This document shows, in pieces, positions 34,294-42,500 of a DNA stretch of 53,793 nt. Within the stretch, counting starts at the first letter, position 1. The number at the start of each line of letters is the position of its first letter. Under the pieces are notes generated by a model. It searched no databases. It had not been told where the DNA came from and was given only the letters and a program-made list of their open reading frames with translations. The position numbers were made by a program, and so were the translations under genes. Source of the DNA: an uncultured Verrucomicrobiota bacterium (GTDB taxonomy: Bacteria > Verrucomicrobiota > Verrucomicrobiia > Limisphaerales > UBA9464). The DNA is taken from assembly GCA_903854475.1 (NCBI GenBank), contig CAINWP010000247.1, positions 1-53,793 of the forward strand, written 5' to 3'.

Positions 34294-35846
34294 AGCTCAT
34301 TGAACGGGTTCTAGTGGTGGATCGCTCCGACTTGATCCGTCAGACTGTTGGCCGCGTCCTCCGGCCTAGAGGAGTCGCCGTGGCGGAGGCCGATTCCTTA
34401 TCGGCTGCCTGGGAGTACCTGGAGGCAGATCGATTCCAATTGCTCCTCGTCGGTGAAACCCTTCCGGACGGTTTATCTACCACGCTCATTCGAGAGTTGG
34501 CAGCCCGGATGGAGACTCCCTACATCGTCAGCATTTTGGACAAGGAGAGCAGCGATTTGAGTCAGCAGCATCGCCGTGCTGGGGCTCACGAGATCGTGGT
34601 CCGTCCATTTGCCGAGAGAGATCTGCGGGACTTCTTCGACCGGGCCCGCAAGTTTCTCGCTGCGCCGACCATTTTTCATGCGACTCCGGTGGCGCCGTTG
34701 GCCCCTACAATTCCCTCTCGAACCTCCAATCGAAGCTCCGTGAGCGGTGTCCAAGCAGGAGTCCAAATTTTGGGACGATCGCCCGCGACCCAATACTTGA
34801 GGGAGTATATCCGTCGGATCGCTCCCACTCAGACGACGGTGCTCATCCAGGGCGAAAGCGGCACAGGCAAAGAATTGGTGGCACGGGCACTGCACCAACA
34901 AAGTCCTCGGTCGGCCGGTCCATTCGTGAAGCTCAATTGTGCGGCTCTTCCGGAATCTTTGGTGGAGAGCGAACTCTTTGGCCACGAGCGTGGCGCCTTC
35001 ACGGGTGCCATTATTCGTCGTGAAGGACGATTCGGCATGGCCAATGGGGGAACGCTGCTTCTGGACGAAGTGAGCGAGGTATCTCTGGCTGTCCAATCCA
35101 AGCTGTTGCGGGTCATCCAAGAGCGGGAGTACGAGCGAGTCGGCGGCAACGAAACGCTGTCGGTCGATGTTCGGATTGTTGCTACCACCAATCGCAATTT
35201 GGAGGAATCGGTCGAACGAGGGGAATTCCGGGAGGATCTTTTCTTTCGATTGAATGTAGTTCCGGTCTACATGCCACCGCTTCGAGACCGGTTGTCCGAT
35301 GTTCCAATTCTTGCTGAGTATTTTCTCGAGGAATTCTGTCGCAAGCACAGTAAACCGATCCTGGGTTTTACGAAAGAGGCAATGGATTGGCTGAAACAGC
35401 ACTCTTGGCCTGGGAACATCCGGGAGCTGCAGAACATGATTGAACGAGGTGTTGTTGCCAGCGGTGATGGCCCCGTGGATCTCGACAGTCTGAGTGCCTT
35501 TCGTAGCCAGTTTTCAGAAAAACCTCCTGTCCGAAAGTTGTCGCCACAGGCGCGGATGAACGGAAGCGAGGTAAAGTCTGTTTCTACGCTCGGTGAATTG
35601 CCTTTGGCGCCGCCTCAGCGTTCGGGGCCGCCGTCAGGGCGGTATTCCCAAGCCAACGGTAACGGTGAGCGCATCGGATTGGAGTCATCGGGTTCGAACC
35701 TGCTTCGATCGCTGGCCGAGGTGGAGTCCGATCACATTCAGCGGGTTCTCGATCACTGCAAGCAGGACTTGATGGCTGCAGCCCGGATTTTGAGGATCAC
35801 AGTGCCGGCCCTTCAGAAGCGATTGCCGCAGAGGGAGGGTTCTTAG
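34290..35846 (+). CDS. Sigma-54 activator with phosphorylation-dead receiver (FlrC/FlgR/FleQ-like)
   Basis: A 518-residue enhancer-binding protein. The N-terminal receiver-like domain (about 5-120) has only part of the acidic pocket, Gly55 where the phospho-Asp should be (LLVGETLPDG) and Arg105 in place of the conserved Lys. The AAA+ domain is fully canonical: Walker A GESGTGK (188-194), GAFTGA (235-240), Walker B LLLDE (D259, E260) and FREDLFFRL. The C-terminal Fis-type helix-turn-helix is present (HCKQDLMAAARILRITVPALQKRL). It probably turns on sigma-54-dependent flagellar genes. GTG 34290 overlaps the previous stop and follows a G-rich stretch. Confidence 0.9.
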   Translation: MKLIERVLVVDRSDLIRQTVGRVLRPRGVAVAEADSLSAAWEYLEADRFQLLLVGETLPDGLSTTLIRELAARMETPYIVSILDKESSDLSQQHRRAGAHEIVVRPFAERDLRDFFDRARKFLAAPTIFHATPVAPLAPTIPSRTSNRSSVSGVQAGVQILGRSPATQYLREYIRRIAPTQTTVLIQGESGTGKELVARALHQQSPRSAGPFVKLNCAALPESLVESELFGHERGAFTGAIIRREGRFGMANGGTLLLDEVSEVSLAVQSKLLRVIQEREYERVGGNETLSVDVRIVATTNRNLEESVERGEFREDLFFRLNVVPVYMPPLRDRLSDVPILAEYFLEEFCRKHSKPILGFTKEAMDWLKQHSWPGNIRELQNMIERGVVASGDGPVDLDSLSAFRSQFSEKPPVRKLSPQARMNGSEVKSVSTLGELPLAPPQRSGPPSGRYSQANGNGERIGLESSGSNLLRSLAEVESDHIQRVLDHCKQDLMAAARILRITVPALQKRLPQREGS

Positions 35847-35915
35847 CCCCATTTGTTTTCGTCCTGGGACGGAATGTGAGACGGAGAGAAAGTTGAGTGC
35901 CACCGATTCAAAAGC

Positions 35916-37643
35916 ATGCAGGACGTTAATACACTTCTGACCGACATTGGCAGAATTGCCCATAGTTCGGTGCGCCGGAGAGTGTTCTGGTACAACTATG
36001 TCAAGTTGACTGTGGGAATGTTAGTCCTCGCGGTGTTGATTTTCTGGCCGGTCTTCCAGCGGGCCCGCAAGGCGGACCGTATCCAACTGACTCGAATCTT
36101 CGACGATCGACGGCAGGTGATGGAGAAGCATTTCGGCCGAGTGACCCGTCTCTTTGAGTTGGTAACTCTCGCGTCGACGGTGGAATCACGAAAATCCACA
36201 ATTCAGTTGATCCGTGAGCTGGATCGATACCCCGGAATCGTGGCGCTTGGATTGGCGGGTTTTCACGATGGAGTCCAACAAGTAGATCCCGCCAGCTTGG
36301 CGGTTACGATTGATGACTCGGTATTTGCGGCGATCTCCAAGGACCCGGCGTTTCAAGAGACTCTTTTGGAAACCGCGCGAACGGGTTCCAACCGTGTATC
36401 AAAGATTTTTTGGTATGGTCCTTCCGATGATGATGCCGAGCGGGCCTATTTTGTGTTCGTAACTTCAGGTCCGAATCTTTTGGAGGGTGAAACCGGCAGC
36501 CCGTCTAGAGTGTTGTTCGCGGTCATTAATCTGAAGCGTTTGCTTGTCCATACGGGTCGGCCTGCAAGCCTCAACATGGTTAACATTCATTTATCTAACA
36601 AAGATTCCTCTGAACCCTCTATTAGAATGGAGCGGGTGGTGGAGTTGAAGAAGGTACCCAAAAAACAGTTGCTTGAAGTGCGCGCTGAGGACCCCGCTGA
36701 TACCCTAAGCCATATTGAAGGGCTACGACTGCTGGAGTTGGACAACTTGGAGAACGACCTGATCCCAGATGAACCTTTGGGATCCGGGAAGATCGGCTAT
36801 TTGCGGTTACTAGATTTCCCCAATCGGGAATTTAAGATAAACGTACTGTTGAAGAAGTCATTCCTCAAGGCGAGTGCGGTCCGGGCTCTGGTGGTAGCTC
36901 TCCCCTACTATGTTCTCCAGATTCTTATCACCAGTTTTTTAATGGTCCTAATGTGGACGGTGTTTTCTGCGAGCCGGAGTCAGATGAGGGAACTAGCCGA
37001 GGCGCAAGGTACGATTGCACGATTGAACCTCCACCGAACTCTGGTGCAGCAGGAGTTGCACGATCATATCATCCAGAATCTCACCCTGTTGGGAGTCCAA
37101 GTGGCCACGAGCCGTATCGATGATGTGGATGGTTTTAAGAGGACTCGGGACACAATCCTCCAGCAGTTGGATTACTTGCGGAGGGAATTGCGGCGACTGC
37201 TGGTCGAGGGCACTGAGCGTCTGCAGTCCTTCGAGGAGATGTCGGTGCAGCTCCAGAGCATTTGCAAGCACATGGAGAAGCAATTCAATGTCCGCTGCCA
37301 GTTGACGACGTCAAACAATGATGGTCTGAGCCTGCATCCGGAAGTTCTGTTCCGTACCTGCCGGTTCGCGGAAGAGTTGGTAGGGAATGCTATCCGACAT
37401 GGACGTGCCCGTAACATTAGCATGAGAGTTGAATGCATCTCATCGCCGCCATCCTTGTTTTTGCGGGTCTTGGATGACGGGTGCGGATTCGATCCCGCCA
37501 ACTATTCCGCAGGTTTCGGTCTCCAGAGCATGATTGCCTTCACCCGCCGTTCCCGTGGTCAAATCCGTATCGAACGACGAGATTTGAAGGGTATGTTCAT
37601 CGAACTAACGGTTCCTGTGAAGTCGTTGCCTGTCCTGGGCTGA
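35916..37643 (+). CDS. Membrane histidine kinase, HisKA_3 (NarX/DegS-type)
   Basis: A 575-residue sensor kinase. TM1 is about 28-46 and TM2 about 322-350, enclosing a periplasmic domain of some 275 residues with no recognised fold. The HisKA_3 helix has ELHDHIIQNL with the phospho-acceptor His382. The HATPase_c domain has the N box EELVGNAIRHG (about 487), DDGCGFD (about 518) and GFGLQSM. It autophosphorylates and should pass phosphate to the next gene's receiver. The upstream gap from the activator is 69 bases. The ligand is unknown. Confidence 0.92.
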   Translation: MQDVNTLLTDIGRIAHSSVRRRVFWYNYVKLTVGMLVLAVLIFWPVFQRARKADRIQLTRIFDDRRQVMEKHFGRVTRLFELVTLASTVESRKSTIQLIRELDRYPGIVALGLAGFHDGVQQVDPASLAVTIDDSVFAAISKDPAFQETLLETARTGSNRVSKIFWYGPSDDDAERAYFVFVTSGPNLLEGETGSPSRVLFAVINLKRLLVHTGRPASLNMVNIHLSNKDSSEPSIRMERVVELKKVPKKQLLEVRAEDPADTLSHIEGLRLLELDNLENDLIPDEPLGSGKIGYLRLLDFPNREFKINVLLKKSFLKASAVRALVVALPYYVLQILITSFLMVLMWTVFSASRSQMRELAEAQGTIARLNLHRTLVQQELHDHIIQNLTLLGVQVATSRIDDVDGFKRTRDTILQQLDYLRRELRRLLVEGTERLQSFEEMSVQLQSICKHMEKQFNVRCQLTTSNNDGLSLHPEVLFRTCRFAEELVGNAIRHGRARNISMRVECISSPPSLFLRVLDDGCGFDPANYSAGFGLQSMIAFTRRSRGQIRIERRDLKGMFIELTVPVKSLPVLG

Positions 37644-37667
37644 AACATTCTAAAAAGTTCTTAAATA

Positions 37668-38075
37668 ATGAAAATTGCCTTCCTAGATGACCATCCCCAA
37701 CTCGCCGAAGCCATTGCTGGGGCCGTCGCCTCGGCCATTCCGGGTACTCAGGTGGCTTGCTACAGCCACTGGTCTGAGTTGGAGCCGACCTTGGTGCTAG
37801 AGCAGTATGACCTTCTGTTCTTAGATATGCGACTCGAGGACTGCCTTGGCGCTGAATTGATTAGCCCTATTCAAGAATTGAGTCCCAAGACCCGTATCGT
37901 CTTGCTCTCGGCCTTCGCTCAAAACGATCTCCTCATTAAATGCCTTAACTTAGGCATCGCGGGCTATATATCCAAGACCAGCCCTATCGAAACGCTGCTA
38001 AAAGCAGTCACTACCGTCGCTGAGGGCGGAACCTTTTTTGATGCGAACATCAATCTCGATCAAGAGTCCCGCTGA
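37668..38075 (+). CDS. Stand-alone response-regulator receiver
   Basis: A 135-residue single-domain receiver with the acidic pair Asp7/Asp8 (FLDDHP), phospho-acceptor Asp53 (LFLDMRLED) and Lys103 (YISKTSP). It resembles the receiver of NarL/FixJ-type regulators paired with HisKA_3 kinases, but the LuxR-type output helix-turn-helix is absent. It ends soon after the receiver. It lies 24 bases after the kinase. The output is probably through protein-protein contact. Confidence 0.9.
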   Translation: MKIAFLDDHPQLAEAIAGAVASAIPGTQVACYSHWSELEPTLVLEQYDLLFLDMRLEDCLGAELISPIQELSPKTRIVLLSAFAQNDLLIKCLNLGIAGYISKTSPIETLLKAVTTVAEGGTFFDANINLDQESR

Positions 38076-38106
38076 GTTGACCTGATAGATCATCACCTTT
38101 CCCAAT

Positions 38107-39372
38107 ATGAGTGACAATTCGACATTTCGGATCCTTCTGATCGCCGAGGACCCTTTGATTGGGTCGATTCTCCGCGACCAACTCCAGAGTCTCTCCCATT
38201 CGGTGAGTCTCCATGCCTCACCCGGTGAAGGGCTTGCCGACGCACAGCAGCAGAGTTTCCCGCTGGTGATCGTCGATGATCAAATAGCTGGAAACGACAG
38301 TATCAAATTGCTTCAGGAATTGGCCAAGTTGCGTCCTGGGATGAACCGTATCCTGCTCACTTCCGGACGCGACATGAACGGCGTGATGGAGGCTCGGCGA
38401 TCGGGATTGATCTTCCGTTACCTGACCAAACCGTGGATGCGAGACGAGGTTGCCATGGCGGTGGACAACGCCTTGGCAAATTCGGTCCAGCGGTCTGAGA
38501 TTGACGCCCTGCGTGCCCGGAATCAGTTGCTCAATCAGCAGTTGAGTGATGCCGTGAGAGGCGGGGGCTCACCGGACGGAGGAAACGTTGCATCGTTACC
38601 CGGCGAACCTCCATCTGCACCGGTTGCGGGAGGAGCTTCCGTGGACATGGCTATTGAGATGTCCATCCAGATGCTGAGTGTGTTTCATCCCAATTTGGGT
38701 AATGCCAGTCTTCGGGCAGTAGCTATCTGCCGGACCATTGGTGAATTGATGGAGCTTCCGCCCACCGAATTGCCCCGCCTGCTGTGGGCGGCAGCCTTGT
38801 ATGATATCGGCATGCTCAGCGTGGATCGCAGCATCGTGCGACGTTGGTTACGGGACACGGCCAAATGCACCGACGAGGAGTTGGCATTGATTCGCCACCA
38901 CCCCGAGATTGCGGAGGGAGTGCTCAAGAGTTTTCCTGCGTTGGCGAGCGCAGCGGAGATTGTTCGTCATCATCACGAGGCCTTCGATGGCACGGGATAT
39001 CCCGATGGGCTCAAGGGTGAGACCATTCCCCAGTTGGCTCGGATTCTCGCCCCGGTGATTCACTTCTGCCATCGCAATGGATCGACGACCCAAATCCTCA
39101 ACGAGTTGGAGAGTCTTTCGGACAAGCAATTTGATCCGATGGCCGTCCGCCTTTTGGCCAAGGCGTTGCCGATGACCCAAATCCCGCGGGGTGAGCGGGA
39201 GTTACTCTTGATTGAACTGAAGGCCGGCATGGTTTTGGGACGCGATTTGTTCAACGCTGGGGGGCATTTGCTGTTGCCCAAGGGTCGTGAACTCAAGGAT
39301 TCCGACATCAACCGGATCATTTCTATCAACCGCGTCACACCGCTCACACCGTTTGTGTTGGTTTATTGCTAA
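38107..39372 (+). CDS. Response regulator with degenerate HD-GYP domain
   Basis: A 421-residue protein. The receiver domain (about 5-125) is intact (D57/D58, Lys108 in YLTKPW), followed by a linker and an HD-GYP domain. HHPEIAEG (264-271), RHHHEAFDGTGYPDG (287-301) and GLKGE are present. The metal-binding HDxGK, however, reads YDIGM (232-236), and the last Asp of the RIxxxxD segment is Ile318. Normal HD-GYP domains hydrolyse cyclic di-GMP; here two or more metal ligands are lost, so activity is doubtful. It ends the flagellar module. Confidence 0.87.
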   Translation: MSDNSTFRILLIAEDPLIGSILRDQLQSLSHSVSLHASPGEGLADAQQQSFPLVIVDDQIAGNDSIKLLQELAKLRPGMNRILLTSGRDMNGVMEARRSGLIFRYLTKPWMRDEVAMAVDNALANSVQRSEIDALRARNQLLNQQLSDAVRGGGSPDGGNVASLPGEPPSAPVAGGASVDMAIEMSIQMLSVFHPNLGNASLRAVAICRTIGELMELPPTELPRLLWAAALYDIGMLSVDRSIVRRWLRDTAKCTDEELALIRHHPEIAEGVLKSFPALASAAEIVRHHHEAFDGTGYPDGLKGETIPQLARILAPVIHFCHRNGSTTQILNELESLSDKQFDPMAVRLLAKALPMTQIPRGERELLLIELKAGMVLGRDLFNAGGHLLLPKGRELKDSDINRIISINRVTPLTPFVLVYC

Positions 39373-39381
39373 ACATCAACG

Positions 39382-39407
39382 AGTGCGTTGGATCGGTTGC
39401 ACGCACT
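39382..39407 (+). terminator. Possible terminator after the flagellar module
   Basis: AGTGCGT pairs perfectly with ACGCACT around a 12-base loop, 9 bases after the HD-GYP stop. The following T-tract is poor, so this is only a candidate. Confidence 0.35.
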
Positions 39408-39536
39408 GAAACTTCTTCCGCAAGGGCTGTGTTCTGGTTCGCAGACACCTGAACCGTGTCGTTCCGTTCAGCGCCTGTCTTTTGCGGGATGTGCTCGGAT
39501 TCAGTTTCGACGTGAATCCTCCGATGGGATCGGCGT

Positions 39537-42500
39537 ATGCGATCCTTTTGGAGTGATGGGATTCAGAAGTTTGGGCTGTGTGCCTGTTTAATGTTTGGGA
39601 CCTTCGTGATGGAGGCTCAAACTCGCAACCGATCCTTGGTGGCTTGGGGTGAGAACCTGCTAGGGCTTAACCGCCCTCCCGAACTGCCAGCAGGGATCGT
39701 GGCCAGCGATGTCGAGGCGGTGACGGCCGGGGAGTTGGTCAGTGGACTGACTCTCAGGCCCGGGATTCTCGTGGGTGGTACCAATTATGTCGGGAGCCGA
39801 CTGATTTTGAGAGGGCCCGAATTGCTGACTGGAAACAGCAATGGGGTCATTAGTTACGGTGTGGGAGTCTTGGACTACACCGACCAGACTGCCTGGAATG
39901 AGGCATTGCAGGATGCCTCTGGCCGAATGGGCATGAACCGGGTTGCCTTTGGATATCTTTTCGGAGCGGTTCTCCGCAAGCCAACCAATGCGCCTTCTCC
40001 ATTGGTTTCGGGGCGATTCAGGGATCAGTTCCTTGGCGATCTGGCGTTTTTTGGCGACCGGATCACCGCCGATCTGCCGGCCACCGATGTCGATGCGTCC
40101 GGTGGATTTGTCTCTGTGGTGGTAGGTCCCACCCATGCGGTGGCGCTGCGGGCGGACGGATCGGTTTCGGCATTTGGTGGGGAAAATCTTTTCGGGGAAC
40201 GATTCATCCCCTCGGGAGTGACGGGGGCCGTGGAGGTGGCAGCGGGTGAGTTTTTCAGCGCGGCGCTCCTGGCCACGGGGCAAGTCATCGTCTGGGGATC
40301 GGACGCCTCGGGAGTCGTCAACGTGCCGCCTTCCGTGAGCAACGTGGTGTCGCTGCGTGCGGGAGCCGCGCATCTCGTGGCCTTGCGAGCGGACGGAACG
40401 GTGGTGGCCTGGGGAAATCCGGCGGACGGCCGTACCACGGTTCCTGTCGGTCTCAACCGCGTGACCCGGATTGCTGCGGGTCGGGCCCACTCATTGGCCC
40501 TGCGTGACGACGGAACGGTGGTGGCTTGGGGCTACAATGGGTCGGGGCAGACTTCAGTACCTGTAGGCTTGGCCAATGTCGTGGATATCGCGGCCGGTGG
40601 GCAACACAACCTGGTGCTTGTTTCTCGTGAGAAACCGCTTTTAGAACCGTTGATCTTTCAGGAGAACTCAACTGAGGGGGTGCGTGATTTCAATCCGAAC
40701 AGCGACTACACCGACCGAGGTCGTACGCTCAGTGTGCGGGCAAGTCTCCAAAATGGAGCGCCTCCGGTGCAGTTTCGCTGGCGCCGCAATGGATCCCTGA
40801 TCCCTGGAGCGACCAATTCTCAACTGACAGTTGTGGTGCCCAATTCGGAACCTGGGGCTTTTCGGATCGACCTTGAGGTGGTCAATGCATTTGGAAGTGA
40901 CCTGAAGTCTGCCACGGTGCGGTTGGCGGATATTCCGGCCGAGGTGGTGGTCGAGCCAGTGGCTTGGACAGCGGGAGTCCCGCCCGGGGTCACGACACTG
41001 GGCCAGTCTGCGGCGGGAGTTTTCCTGGGTGTTGACAATGCCGGTAGCCTGTTGGCCTTTCGCGTGCGGGCGAAGGGCGATCCGGTTCCACGGGTGATGG
41101 TCTACACTGCTCTCAGCGGCGAGGCGGTGCTTTCGGTGGACATCCCCATCACCAATGCTTCGGCAACCATCCAGGGATCTGCGGTCGCCGTGAGTTCCCG
41201 ACCACTGACAGTGTCCCAGAGCGGGGGATACCTGGTGGTGCTGTCCAACTCCTTGGGAAAATCCATCACTAACCGTGTTGCTTTGGAAATTTATCCCGAA
41301 CTCCAGGCACCCAGCGTCTCCTCCGCCATTTCTGAAAATGCAGCGGTTCCTTTTTACTTAGGGCCGGTCCCAGCTGGTTCCACCAATGTCGTGTTGTCGG
41401 TGATTTCCAGCCATGGGCCTGGTTTGGTTTACAATTGGCTGAAGGACGGGGTGAAGATAACTCGTGGCACCAACTCGACGTTGAGCCTCACCAATTTCAG
41501 TTTTTCCCAGATTGGAACTTACTCGGTCCGGTTGAGCAATCCTCTGACGGGCTCCAGCCAGCTTGTTGATCGCCCCCGGGGCATCAGCCTGTCGACGGGC
41601 TTCACTCCGGTACTTCCTATTACAGTCGCGCTTTCCCGCACCAATCTGGCTGGACCGGCAGGTTCCTCTGCATCGATGGACATTCAACTCACTGGGGCCC
41701 TGCACGGGCGAGTCCAGTTGCAGCGGTGGGACGATGTGTTGGGATGGACGGATGCAAGTGCGTCATTCCCTTTAGTGGCACCTGCGTTGCCCGCAGCGTG
41801 GGCTATTGATGGGACCTACGAACTGGACGTTTCCAGCGGCGGTGGGCGGGCATCGTTCTCGGTGGGGACAGCAAGTCTGAGTCCAGCACTCAGTGGGAGT
41901 TACCGGATTCGGGTCGTTCAGTTGGCCTCCGTCGGCGGCACAGAGCTCACGGGTAGCGAGCAGGTGTCTCTGTTCCAGGTCTCGGTGACATCGGTTGCTC
42001 AAATCTTCCTTCCGGGCACAGAGCCCGGGCCCGTGGAGGGTGGGGGTACCTGGGTTTCGGGACTATCGGCCGGAGTGGACATGACGCTCGCAGCGGCTGC
42101 CTATTCCACGGTGGATCTCTCCGCGTACCTCTCCGTGTCGGGATTCCCGGCCCCCGTCTTCCGCTGGGAGCGGCAAAGCGAGCCCGCTTCCGGCTCGGTG
42201 CCCGCGAAGTACCAGAGCATTTCGTCGGCCACTAATTCACCGCGGCTACTGGTGAGCGCCCTAGCCACCAACGCAGGAATTTATCGGGTCATCGCCACCA
42301 ATTCCGTCAGTGGAGTGGGCGGTGTTTCCAAGACGATTAGACTCCGAGTCGATCGTGTGCTGCGCATGCCGGCTGAAACTTTGGCCGCGCCGGGTGGGGC
42401 TGTTGAGATTCCTATTTTATTGTTGGGATTCGGAGACGAATCGGCGGTGTCGTTCACTTTGGAGGCCCAGACTCCCTATCTTATGACGGATAACTCTACC

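Noticed and set aside
34473-35402. Long minus-strand ORF (309 residues) opposite the sigma-54 activator
   Set aside because: Antisense to a gene with intact catalytic motifs; no independent features.
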